Positions 29,509-40,668 of a DNA stretch of 64,000 nucleotides are shown here, one piece after another (position 1 is the first letter of the stretch; every line of letters begins with the position of its first letter). The notes beneath the pieces were generated by a model. That model did not search any database. It saw only the letters and a program-made list of their open reading frames with translations, and was not told where the DNA came from. The DNA comes from Rhizobium sp. RCAM05350 (GTDB lineage Bacteria; Pseudomonadota; Alphaproteobacteria; Rhizobiales; Rhizobiaceae): contig CP087974.1 in the NCBI GenBank assembly GCA_024426085.1, positions 2,046,001 through 2,110,000 on the forward strand, written 5' to 3'. Both the position numbers and the translations under genes were made by a program.

Positions 29509-32500
29509 TTAGCCGTTCCGCTTCAGGAGTTCCTTGACCAGCGCATCGGTGATCTGCCCGGTCGGCTCCTGGCCGATCGATTTCTGGAAAGCCTTGATCG
29601 CGGTGATGGTCTTGTTGCCCATCTCGCCATCCGGCTTGCCGGCGTCGAAGCCGTTGTTGTTGAGGATCGCCTGAATGTTGCGCAGCGCCTTCTTCATGTC
29701 GATCGAAGCGGTCTTCGTACCCTTGCCGACCCAGGTATCCGGCACATCGACCGAATTGGCCTTGGCGTCGAGCGGCGTCTGCTTCCAGGCATCGAATTTC
29801 GCCTTGGCGCTTTTGAGCTGTTCGGGCTTTAGGGCCTTGCCAACTTCATCGCGCTTCTGGCCGGCATCGGCATCGCCATCACGGGCAGCGATCGAAAACC
29901 ACTTGTAGGATTCTTCGAGATCCTGGCTCACCCCCGTTGCCGCGGGCATAGAGGATGGCGAGGTTGAATTGGCTGTCACGGATGCCGCGATCGGCGGCCA
30001 TGGCAAACCACTTGCCGGCACCGGCGAAATCGGGAGCGGCACCACCGCCGCTGGCCAGCATGACGGCAAGATTGTGCATGGCGCTGGCATTGCCCTTTTC
30101 GGCGGCCTGCTGGTAGAGCGTGCGCGCCTTCGTCAGGTCGCGGCCAACGCCGGTGCCCTTTTCGTAAAGGCTTGCCAGCCGGTATTCGGCGGGCGCGACG
30201 CCGGCATCGGCAGCGCGCTGATACCATTTCGCCGCCTGGGCCAGATCGGCCTTGACGCCGCGGCCTTCGGTATAGACGGCGCCGATTTCAAACAGTGCCA
30301 GCGGATCGCCCTTTCTGGCAGCCTCGGCCAGCGCCTCCGGCTTGATTTCCGCGGGGATGGTCAGAGCGGCTTCGCCTGCGACAGGCGCGGCCGCTGCTGT
30401 GCTGGCCTCGTCCTTTGCCGCATCCAGACCCGTTGCCGTTTCCGGTGCGGAACCCTCGATGACCGGCGACAGCATCCTGGCGTTGACCGCTCCGGTTTCC
30501 GGCATGGCCTGTGCAGCGTCCGGCAGTTTCGCTTCCGGCTGCACGATTTCGGACGTGCCCGTTTCCGGCTGCATCATCTGCGGCTCGGCGCCTTCTGCCT
30601 GCCCGGCGGCCTGATCCTCGGGCTGCGGCTGCAACGAGCTGAGCGGCTCGACCTCGGTATCGTTCGCTTCCATCGCCGGAGCGACATTGGCCATCGCCGG
30701 CGTTTCGGCGGCCACCGGCATTTCATTGGTCACCGGCTGCTCGATGGCAGCCACCGGCGCCTCGACGGGCGCCTGCTCGCCACGGATCAGCGTATTGACC
30801 AGCGGATAGGACATGATCGCCAGAAGCACGGCGCCCACCGCCATCAGGATCGGACGGCGATGACGGGAAAAGACACCGATCGGCGAGGCGCTGGCACCGC
30901 CCTTGCCACGGTTTATCGTATCGACTTCTTCGGCAGCCTGTTGCGCTGCACGGCGGGCAGCAGCGATAAAGTCCGCCTTGTCAGATCTGCTCGGCGGCGC
31001 GTTGCGGCCGGTCTGTCCGGCGCGAACCCGCTCTGGCGATCTTCTTCACGTCAGGAACACCGGAGCCGGGTTCCAGCAACTGGTTGGCCACATCCGGCTC
31101 GATCGCGTCAGCGGCATCGATCGACGGCGTCGGGTCGATGACCTGGCGCTCGACGGCGCGAACCGGCTCTGCCCGCTTGCTGGTAAACCGCTTAGCGATC
31201 CCGGCAAGGAGGCTGGGCTTGCCGGCGGGCGCGCTCTTGATATCGCTCTGGTGCACGGCCGCCTGCTCGGCGACGACGGCAACCGCTTCCGCGACCTCTT
31301 CACGCGATGGGCCGGCGGGCTCCGCCTCGGTGGCGAGCCCGTGCATGTCGCGCTTCAGATCTTCGTAACGGCGCCCGAAATCAGCTTCGGCGAAGGGATC
31401 GTCCTGCGTCTCGAAAACTGGTTGTGTGGCGCGCGGCATCTGCGGCTGGCTGTCGAGGCCACGCGAACCGAAGGCGCGGGCGCGTCCTGTTCCTGGCCAC
31501 GCTCTTCCAGCCGTTCCAGCTTTTCGGCGATGTGAACCAGTGTTTCGTGCAAAGCTTCGAACGTGCGCGCCGTGCGCTCCTCGCTCGAGCGGCTCATGTC
31601 TTCCAGAACTTTTAGATCATCGGCAAGCGCCGAGATCGCAGCCATGTCCGAACCGCCGGAAGCGGAATGGCCCATGCCATTCTTCGAATAGGCTTCCATC
31701 ACCGCTTCGGCCGCCTGGCGGGCTGCCTCGATGATATATTCGTCGCTGGTCGCCAGATAATCCTCAAGCGCGCTCATCCGGCCTTCAAACTCGGCGGGAA
31801 CCGCAGTCGTTTCCTGCGCGGCTGGCTGACGAGGCTCGACAGGTTGGCGATCTGGTCCTGCAGGCTGCGCAGGATTTCGCTGTCGTCATAGGGAGCCGCG
31901 TGGGTTTCCTCGAGGCGGATGGCAATATCGGAAAGCTGGCCTTCGAGCCGGTCGAAACGGGCATCGCCGACATAGGATGTCTGCGGCGCGTCGAGCTGGT
32001 CGATCCGGCGGGCGAGATCGTCGAGACGTTCGGCGAGCGCATCGTTGACCGAACCCTGGTCGAGCGCATCGATCTTGCGGGAGATGTCGGCGAGATATCC
32101 GGTCAGGTCAGGCTGGGCGGAAGCCTTTGCGAGCGTTCGAGCATCTGCGACAGCTGTTCGAGGCGCTCTTCGAGACGAACGGCCGCCTCTTCGTTGGCCA
32201 GTTCCTCGACCCGGGCAGCCAGCGCCTCGATGCGCGAACCGACGCCATTGTCGGCCGGCCGCTGAAGACCGTCGATCTGGCGGGAAAGGTCGGCAAGACG
32301 GCCTTCGACGCGGGTCACGCCGGCGTTGTCGGGAACTGCGGTACGGCCGCTGGCAACGATGGCGCGACTGATCTCGTCGAGACGTGCGTCCAGATCGGCA
32401 AATTGCGATGCCATTTGGCGATCGCCAGGCTGCATATGCCGGCCGATCATTTCTGATCGCCTGGGCGACAGAAACCAGCTTGTCTTCCAAAGCGTGAATA

Positions 32501-33458
32501 GCCGGTCCGCTGTTCATCGAGCCGATCTGCGACTTGATTTCGTCGAGCCGGTAGGCCAGTGCCACCAGTTCGTCGTCGCGGTTGGAATCGAAAGCATTCA
32601 TCCGGTCTTCGACGCCGGTCCAGCGCGCTTCCATGCGGTGCACGCTGTCCTCGCGGGCAAGGCCATCGATCATGACGCGCAGTTCGTCGAACTCGACCTT
32701 GAGCGCATCGGCCTGCGACGGTGATGCCTGCCGGCCGAGCTGGTTGATGCTGTCGGACAGACGCTGCAGATCGCTGCGGATATCTTCCGCCATCGTCTGG
32801 TCCTGGGCCGCATCGGCGGTGATGCCGCGAATTTCGGCGCGCAGCGTCGTCATCTCGCGCGACAGGCCGTCGGCGATATCCTTTTTCAATTCCTGGCGCA
32901 AACCGACCAGTGCTTGAGCGATCTCGGCCATCGCCGGATCCGGACGCTGCGTGTCTGCTGCAGTATTGTTCCGAGCGCAGCGGCTCGCTGCGAACAGGTT
33001 CCTGTCGTTGGGCCGGCTGCTGGCGTGCAATTTCAGGCGCAGCGGCTCGCGGCGATAGGTCTCGCTGCGCAGCTGTTCGCTGAGCGGTGGCGCAACCGGC
33101 AGCTCGCGACGGGACTGCATTGGAGGCTGGAACGAAGGAACGCTGCGCTCTTCATAAGCGCGCAGCTCCGCACGGGGTTGGATACGGTCGCGAACGACGT
33201 CACGTTCACGGACGGCATCGCGCTCCCCGCGTGGCCGTCAGTGTCCGCTGCCGCTGCATGATTTCCGTGATCGGGTCGGGAACGGCCACTGGACCATCGG
33301 CCGGGACACGGCCCCGCTGATCACGCCCAGCCGTTCCCATCAATCCTTCGATCGCGCTTCCAACCCCTCGATCGTGCGGTTCAGCGCATCGAGAGACGAC
33401 CTGTCGCCATAGGACTGGGCGCCGGGACGTGGAGTGTTTGATCGCGATCCGTTCATCG
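29509..33458 (-). CDS. podJ: PodJ-type polar organelle development protein (many frameshifts)
   Basis: About 1316 codons from ATG 33458 (MNGSRSNTPRPGAQSYGDR). The cytoplasmic part (1-870) is a long run of coiled-coil heptads (IAQALVGLRQELKKDIADGL, RIEALAARVEELANEEAAV, FEALHETLVHIAEKLERLE), then SALEDYLATSDEYIIEAARQ. One transmembrane helix follows (RPILMAVGAVLLAIMSYPLV), a Glu/Pro/Ala-rich periplasmic linker, three or four SEL1 repeats (DPLALFEIGAVYTEGRGVKADLAQA cut here at ADL) and a C-terminal peptidoglycan-binding domain (IQAILNNNGFDAGKPDGEMG). At least eight breaks, near 33350, 33230, 32440, 32100, 31790, 31440, 31010 and 29945. PodJ places polarity and growth factors at a cell pole in rhizobia. 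Confidence 0.88.
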
Positions 33459-33861
33459 TTCTTCGCCTCTTTCATCGGCCTTGATCGGAATCCGGGCTTC
33501 TGAAAGGCAAATCCCCGCCTTCCGGGAGTTCCGTTACCGATCCGGACAGAGCTGCAACGACGCGAAGACAAAACTAATGCAGCTGTGACCATCTCAACAC
33601 GCACTTTCACGAAACGTGGTAAATAACCCGTTAACCTGACTGAAAATTTTTTAACGATTTGCGCGCATGCTGGCTTCGGGAGGCTTCCACAAGACAGTTT
33701 CGGCACACCCGGTCCGCCGGGTCCAGTGATCGATCAAATTTTCCACTTCGCAAACTTTGACGTTTACGCGCACGTCAAAGTTTTGTAGCATAGTGAAAAT
33801 GACATGGAGCGCTCCAGGAGAAGCCGCCCCGTGACACAGTTACAGGTGAGGAACACGAGAC
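33459..33861. other. Divergent promoter region between podJ and acyl-CoA dehydrogenase
   Basis: 403 bases without a gene. An AT-rich part lies at 33570-33660 (GTTAACC and TTTTTTAACG). A GANTC site (GAATC, 33488-33492), the target of the cell-cycle methylase CcrM, is 30 bp upstream of podJ. A strong palindrome is annotated separately at 33752-33783. No RNA gene is seen. Confidence 0.55.
33752..33783. promoter_or_regulatory. Perfect 12-bp-arm palindrome upstream of the beta-oxidation operon
   Basis: AAACTTTGACGT (33752-33763), spacer TTACGCGC, ACGTCAAAGTTT (33772-33783). It lies about 80 bp before the acyl-CoA dehydrogenase start. TTGACGTTTACG resembles half-sites reported for MerR-type (LiuR-like) regulators of acyl-CoA degradation, which suggests an operator for fatty or branched-chain acid control. 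A role in podJ expression on the other side is less likely (300 bp away). Confidence 0.65.
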
Positions 33862-35658
33862 ATGCCCAGCTATAAGGCCCCGGTCGAAGACACGCTTTTC
33901 ATTCTCAACGACGTTCTCGGTATCGAGCGCTACAACAACCTGCCCGGCTTTGCCGATGCGACGCCCGACATGATCGAGGCGATCGTCGGCGAAGCGGCCA
34001 AGCTTGCCGAGGAAGTTATGTTCCCCGTCAACCTGTCCGGCGACCAGGAAGGTTGCAAGCGCAACGACGATGCGACGGTTACCACGCCCAAGGGCTTCAA
34101 GCAGGCCTTCGACCAGTATCGCGAAGGCGGCTGGCTCGGCCTGTCGGTTCCCGAAGAATTCGGCGGCCAGGGCCTGCCCTACACGCTGCACACCGCAATC
34201 GGCGAATACATGTCCTCGGCCAACATGGCGCTGACCATGTATCCAGGCCTGACCCAGGGCGCCATCGCCGCCATCCTCGTCCACGGCACCGACGCGCAGA
34301 AGGCAACCTATCTGCCGAAAATGGTGTCGGGCGACTGGACCGGCACCATGAACCTGACGGAGCCCCATTGCGGCACCGATCTCGGGCTGCTCCGCTCCAA
34401 GGCCGTGCCGCAGGGTGATGGCTCCTACAAGATTTCCGGCCAGAAGATCTTCATCTCCGCCGGTGAACACGACATGGCCGACAATATCATCCATCTGGTG
34501 CTCGCCCGTATCGAAGGCGCGCCGGAAGGGGTGAAGGGCATTTCGCTGTTCATCGTGCCGAAATTCCATGTCGAGGCAGACGGTTCCGTCGGCGCGCGCA
34601 ACACCGTTTCCTGCGGCGCGATCGAACACAAGATGGGCATCCACGGCAATTCGACCTGCGTCATGAACTATGACGACGCTGTCGGCTACCTCATCGGCAC
34701 GGAGAACAAGGGCCTCAACGCCATGTTCGTGATGATGAACGAGGCCCGCCTCGGCGTCGGCCTTCAGGGGCTTTCGGTGGCGGAAGTGGCCTATCAGAAC
34801 GCCGCCAACTATGCCCGCGACCGCATCCAGGGCCGCTCCCTCTCCGGCGTCAAGTCGCCGGACAAGAAGGCCGACCCGATCATCGTCCATCCCGACGTGC
34901 GCCGTGTCCTGATGACCATCAAGGCCTTCAATGAAGCCGGCCGCGCCTTCACGCTCTGGACCGCACTGAAATCCGATATCGCCCATCGCGGCGACAATGA
35001 TGTGGACCGCCAGACCGCCGACGACATCCTCGGCCTGATGACCCTGATCCTCAAGGGTGTTCTGACCGACAAGGGCTTCGACCATGCCGTCATGGCGCAG
35101 CAGCTGTTCGGCGGCCACGGCTATATCGAAGAACACGGCATGAGCCAGTATGTCCGCGATGCCCGCATCGCCATGATCTACGAAGGCGCCAACGGCATCC
35201 AGGCGCTCGACCTCGTCGGCCGCAAGCTGGCGCTGAACGGCGGCCGGGCAATCACCGCGCTGTTCAAGGAAATCGGCGATTTCTGCGAGGAAAACCGCGC
35301 CGACGAAAAGCTGGTCGTCTACACCAAGGGCCTGAAGAAGGGCTTGAACGACCTGCAGGCGGCCACCATGTGGTTCATGGGCAATGCGATGGCAAAGCCC
35401 GACAATGCCGGTGCCGGCTCGACCGATTACATGCACCTCTTCGGCCTCGTCGTTCTCGGTTACATGTGGGCCAAGATCGCCAAGACCGCAGAGGAAAAGC
35501 TGGCGGAAGGCGCCGGCGACCGCGAGGCCTACCTGAAGAACAAGCTCGTCACCGCGAAATTCTTCATGGAACGCATCATGCCGGAAACGGCCCTGCGTAA
35601 AGCCCGCATCGAAACCGGCGCCGACACGATGATGGCGCTGGATGCCGCCGCGTTCTGA
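33862..35658 (+). CDS. Acyl-CoA dehydrogenase with C-terminal extension
   Basis: 598 residues from ATG 33862, the longest intact gene of the window. FAD-dependent first step of fatty acyl-CoA beta-oxidation. Landmarks: [34 protein letters not shown] (FAD-binding), [44 protein letters not shown] and [13 protein letters not shown] with the catalytic Glu of this long-chain branch, then the AcylCoA_DH C-terminal extension of about 130 residues. It starts an operon with thiolase, cupin and FadB-type enzyme. Acyl chain length cannot be set, though the size fits medium/long-chain acyl-CoA dehydrogenases of the 600-residue type. Confidence 0.92.
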   Translation: MPSYKAPVEDTLFILNDVLGIERYNNLPGFADATPDMIEAIVGEAAKLAEEVMFPVNLSGDQEGCKRNDDATVTTPKGFKQAFDQYREGGWLGLSVPEEFGGQGLPYTLHTAIGEYMSSANMALTMYPGLTQGAIAAILVHGTDAQKATYLPKMVSGDWTGTMNLTEPHCGTDLGLLRSKAVPQGDGSYKISGQKIFISAGEHDMADNIIHLVLARIEGAPEGVKGISLFIVPKFHVEADGSVGARNTVSCGAIEHKMGIHGNSTCVMNYDDAVGYLIGTENKGLNAMFVMMNEARLGVGLQGLSVAEVAYQNAANYARDRIQGRSLSGVKSPDKKADPIIVHPDVRRVLMTIKAFNEAGRAFTLWTALKSDIAHRGDNDVDRQTADDILGLMTLILKGVLTDKGFDHAVMAQQLFGGHGYIEEHGMSQYVRDARIAMIYEGANGIQALDLVGRKLALNGGRAITALFKEIGDFCEENRADEKLVVYTKGLKKGLNDLQAATMWFMGNAMAKPDNAGAGSTDYMHLFGLVVLGYMWAKIAKTAEEKLAEGAGDREAYLKNKLVTAKFFMERIMPETALRKARIETGADTMMALDAAAF

Positions 35659-35667
35659 GGCTTCCTT

Positions 35668-35776
35668 GATAGCCCCTCCCCCTTGTGGGGAGGATTGGGA
35701 AGGGCCTTTCTTTCATTCGAGAAGACCCCTCCCCATCGCTTCGCTCCGACCTTCCCCACAAGGGGGAGGGTTGACC
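35668..35776. repeat. RIME-like palindromic intergenic repeat
   Basis: An 18-bp arm CCCTCCCCCTTGTGGGGA (35674-35691) is repeated inverted, without mismatch, at 35753-35770. Between them lies a second GGGGAGGGG-type stem. Size (about 100 bp), two nested palindromes and location between genes match the Rhizobium-specific intergenic mosaic elements (RIME). It sits inside the beta-oxidation operon, between dehydrogenase and thiolase, and may fold in the mRNA. Confidence 0.8.
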
Positions 35777-35847
35777 CCACGAATGCCGCCCTTGAAAGTA
35801 GAACAACGGATTTTGGCAGTGCGAACTGCCCTTAGGGAGATGAAACA

Positions 35848-37054
<1,207 letters not shown>

Positions 37055-37058
37055 GTCA

Positions 37059-37436
37059 ATGAGCACCGGAACGATCGAAACCGAATTCGCGCAGATCCGT
37101 GACCACTGGTCTCCGCGTGTCATCGCCGATCTCAACGGCCAGAGCGTCAAGCTTGCCAAGGTGCAGGATCACCTGACCTGGCACTCGCACCGTGACGAGG
37201 ATGAATTGTTCCTCATCTGGAAAGGCGAACTGACGATCGAGTATCGCGACCGGCCGAACGTGCATCTCAAGGCCGGCGATTTTCATGTCGTGCCAAAGGG
37301 CGTCGAACACAATCCGGTCGCCGCTGAAGAGTGCTGGATCATGCTGTTCGAGCCATCGGAAACCAAACACACAGGCGACGTCATCGTGGATAAAACCAAG
37401 ACCGTCGAAGCGCAACGCAGCCACCTGTCGGCCTGA
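37059..37436 (+). CDS. Cupin domain protein inside the beta-oxidation operon
   Basis: 125 residues from ATG 37059, intact. Cupin motif 1 is [20 protein letters not shown] (two His and a Glu for metal) and motif 2 is [19 protein letters not shown]. The protein is a single cupin barrel of the small DUF-like type (similar to ethanolamine-utilisation or sugar-phosphate isomerase-like cupins). It lies between thiolase (four bases) and FadB gene (19 bases), so it is translated with them. A role in fatty-acid breakdown is only inferred from position. Confidence 0.85.
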   Translation: MSTGTIETEFAQIRDHWSPRVIADLNGQSVKLAKVQDHLTWHSHRDEDELFLIWKGELTIEYRDRPNVHLKAGDFHVVPKGVEHNPVAAEECWIMLFEPSETKHTGDVIVDKTKTVEAQRSHLSA

Positions 37437-37455
37437 CATCTCCGGGAGAGAGACC

Positions 37456-39667
37456 ATGAGCTACACCAATTTCACCATCGAAACCGACGCCGACGGCATT
37501 GCGCTGGTCACCTGGAACATGCCGGACAAGTCGATGAACGTCTTCACCGTCGAGGTGATGAAGGAACTCGACGCCATCATCGACCAGACCGTTGCCGATG
37601 CGGCCGTCAAGGGCGTCGTCTTCACCTCCGGCAAGTCGACCTTCTCCGGCGGCGCCGACCTGTCGATGATCAAGGGCATGTTCACCATCCAGGCCGAGCA
37701 GAAAAAGCTCGATCCGGACAATGCAGCGCAAAAGCTGTTTGACCTCACCGGCCAGATGACCGGCCTGTTCCGCAAGCTCGAAACCTCCGGCAAGCCGTGG
37801 GTGTCGGCCATCAACGGCACCTGCATGGGCGGCGCCTTCGAGATGTCGCTCGCCTGCCACGGCCGCGTTGCTGCCAATTCCAAGTCGGTGAAGCTCGCCC
37901 TTCCCGAGGTCAAGGTCGGCATCTTCCCGGGTGCTGGCGGCACGCAGCGCGTTCCGCGGCTGACCAATGCGCAGGACGCCCTGCAGATGATGACGACGGG
38001 CTCGTCGCTCACCCCTGCAGCGCGCCAAGGCCATGGGCCTGGTGCATGAGGTGGTCGACCCGGCCGAGCTGATCAATGCCGCGAAAGCCATGATCAAGAA
38101 CGGCCTGAAGCCTGTGCAGCCCTGGGACGAAAAGGGCTACAAGGTTCCCGGCGGCGGCATCTGGACGCCGGCTGCGGCCCAGCTCTGGCCGGCCGCATCC
38201 GCCATCCTGCGCCGCGAAACCTCCGGCAACTATCCGGGCGGTCTTGCGATCCTCAAATGCGTCTATGAAGGCCTGCAGGTCCCCTTCGATACCGGGCTCA
38301 AGATCGAGCAGCGCTATTTCACCGAGATTCTGCAGACCACCGAAGCCTTCTCGATGATCCGCTCGCTGTTTATCTCGATGCAGGAACTCGGCAAGGGCGC
38401 CCGCCGCCCGGCCGGTATCCCGAAGTCGGACCTGAAGCAGATCGGCGTCGTCGGCGCCGGCTTCATGGGCGCCTCGATCGCCTATGTCGCCGCTGCCGCC
38501 GGCATCGAAGTCACCCTGATCGACCGCGACATCGAAGCCGCCACCAAGGGCAAGACCCATTCGGAAGGCCTGGTGAAGGATTCGATCGGTAAGGGCCGAC
38601 TGACGCAGGAACAGGGCGAAGCCCTCCTGGCGCTGATCACCCCGTCGGCCGATTTCACCGACCTCAAGGACGTCAAGCTCGTCGTCGAGGCCGTGTTCGA
38701 AGACCGCCAGGTCAAGAAGGACGTCATCGAAAAGGTCGAAGCGGTTCTTTCCGAAGACGCCATCTTCGCCTCCAACACCTCGACCCTGCCGATCACCGGC
38801 CTTGCGAAAAACTCCAGGCGCCCGGCCCAGTTCATCGGCATCCATTTCTTCTCGCCGGTCGAAAAGATGATGCTGACGGAGGTCATCCTCGGCAAGGAAA
38901 CCGGCGACAAGGCGCTGGCCACCGCGCTCGATTTCGTCGCTAGCATCAAGAAGACGCCGATCGTTGTCAACGACACGCGGCTTCTACGTCAACCGCTGCG
39001 TCTTCCGCTATATCCACGAAGCCTATGACATGCTGATCGAGGGCGTGCCGGCGGCGATGATCGAAAATGCCGCCAAGATGGCCGGCATGCCGGTCGGTCC
39101 GCTGTCGCTCAACGACGAAGTGGCGATCGACCTGTCCCAGAAGATCCTGAAAGCCTCGATCGCCGATCTCGGCGAAGCCTCGGTCGATCCGCGCCACATG
39201 ACGCTGATCAACAAGCTCGTCGACGACCTCGACCGCCGCGGCCGCAAGAACGGCAAGGGCTTTTACGATTACCCGGCCAAACCCGCCAAGAAGTCGCTCT
39301 GGCCGGGCCTGAAGGACCTCTTCCCGCAAAGCCGGCCGAAAGCTTCGACGTCGAGACGATCAAGCAGCGCTTCCTCGTCTCCATCGCCTTGGAAGCCGCC
39401 CGCACCGTCGAAGAGGGCATCGTCACCGATCCGCGCGAAGCCGATGTCGGCTCCATTCTCGGCTTCGGTTTCGCCCCCTATACCGGCGGCACGCTGAGCT
39501 ATATCGACGGCATGGGCGTCAAGACCTTCGTGGCACTCTGCGAAAAGCTGGCCGCCGCCTACGGCGATCATTTCCAGCCGACGCCGCTGCTCAAGGACAT
39601 GGCTGCCAAGAGCGAGACGTTCTACGGCCGGTTCGACCCCTATGCAAAAGCGACCGAGGCGGCGTAA
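37456..39667 (+). CDS. fadB: Enoyl-CoA hydratase/3-hydroxyacyl-CoA dehydrogenase, FadB-type (three frameshifts)
   Basis: About 737 codons from ATG 37456 (GGGAGAGAGACC before it). Residues 1-190 form the hydratase domain with the oxyanion hole in FSGGADLSMIKG and INGTCMGGAFEMSLACH, Glu in LPEVKVGIFPGAGGTQRVP. After a break near 38020, the NAD-binding dehydrogenase starts at IGVVGAGFMGASIAYVAAAAG (cut at MGAS), with IFASNTSTLPIT and FIGIHFFSPVEKM. After breaks near 38980 and 39330 the C-terminal domains read GFYVNRCVFRYIHEAYDML and GFGFAPYTGGTLSYID. Carries out the middle two steps of beta-oxidation. Confidence 0.92.
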
Positions 39668-39691
39668 GCCGCCTCACGCAAACGGTCGACG

Positions 39692-40118
39692 ATGATGGCC
39701 CTGTCGGCACGACTTCTGGCGATTGTCGAGGCGCTGCCGCTTCGACCGGGACTGCGCGTCATCGAAATCGGCTGCGGTCCCGGCGCCATGGCGCGCGAGA
39801 TCGCAAGCCGGATCGGCGGCGGTCATGTTCTCGCCATCGACCGGTCCGCAACAGCGATCGCCCAGGCAGTAGCGTCCTCGCACGCCAACATCGCCTTCGG
39901 TCGCCTCGCCTTCCGCCACGCAGCGGTCGAGGATTTCGTGCCTGAGCCCGGCGAAGCCCCCTATGATCTTGCCGTCGCAATCCCGCGTCGGCGCCCTCGA
40001 CGGCCGCCACCCCGAGATCGGCGACGAGGCAAGACGCCGGATCGCTGCCGCCCTCACGCCCGACGGTCGCCTTTTCATCGATGGCGGCGATCCGCTGCGC
40101 GAAGTGCCGTTGCGATGA
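39692..40118 (+). CDS. Small SAM-dependent methyltransferase (one frameshift)
   Basis: About 142 codons from ATG 39692. Motif I GLRVIEIGCGPGAMAREIA, then GGGHVLAIDRSATAIAQA (motif II), and AFRHAAVEDFV. The frame breaks near 39985; the other frame gives GALDGRHPEIG-like residues, then ALTPDGRLFIDGGDPL and ends at TGA 40116-40118. It is shorter than most class I methyltransferases, like a group of small rhizobial ones. The substrate is unknown. It is 24 bases downstream of fadB, so read-through is possible. Confidence 0.75.
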
Positions 40119-40213
40119 GACTGAGGTCGTACCCTTTCGACAAACAGCGATGACCTCGGCTTCGACAGACTGCACCGAAGAAACAGCCGGCGACGGCGCC
40201 CGCCGAAAACGGC

Positions 40214-40614
40214 ATGGCATCGGCAAAGCCGGTCCTGCTGTCTGGCGGCAATCCCCAGATCGCCAAAGGCAACGGCGACGCCCCCGTTCAAGCCTATATC
40301 GCCGCCATGCCCGGCTGGAAAAGCGACGTTGGCCGCCGCCTCGACGCCCTCATCACCCGCACCGTCCCCAACGTCCGCAAGGCCGTCAAATGGAACTCGC
40401 CGCTTTACGGCACGGAAGACCAAACCTGGTTCCTCGGCCTCCACTGCTTTGCCAAACACATCAAACTCGCCTTCTTCCGCGGCACCTGCTGACCCCAATC
40501 CCGCCGGTCGATTCCAAGAATGCGGAGACGCGGTATTTTCATATTTATGAGGGCGAGGAACTGGTTGAGGAGTGGGTGAGGCAGGCAAGTGAGTTGCCGG
40601 GGGAGAGAATGTAG
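40214..40614 (+). CDS. DUF1801 (YdhG/CyaY-like) protein (one frameshift)
   Basis: About 133 codons from ATG 40214. DUF1801 landmarks: VQAYIAAMPGWKSDVGRRLDALI, VRKAVKWNSPLYG, QTWFLGLHCFAKHIKLAFFRG. After a break near 40490 the end is ETRYFHIYEGEELVEEWVRQA. Small cytoplasmic proteins of unknown function; some belong to the iron-binding frataxin-like fold. It marks the left edge of the AT-rich reverse-transcriptase island. Confidence 0.8.
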
Positions 40615-40668
40615 GGCGAGTCAGCATTGTGCTCAACTCGGCAAGTGTTATTACACGTTATATTGGCC

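Noticed and set aside
33775..35436. 553-residue open frame antisense to the acyl-CoA dehydrogenase
   Set aside because: It mirrors a highly conserved gene; GC-rich codon bias keeps the antisense frame open. Its residues (Gly, His, Ala, Asp rich) match no family.
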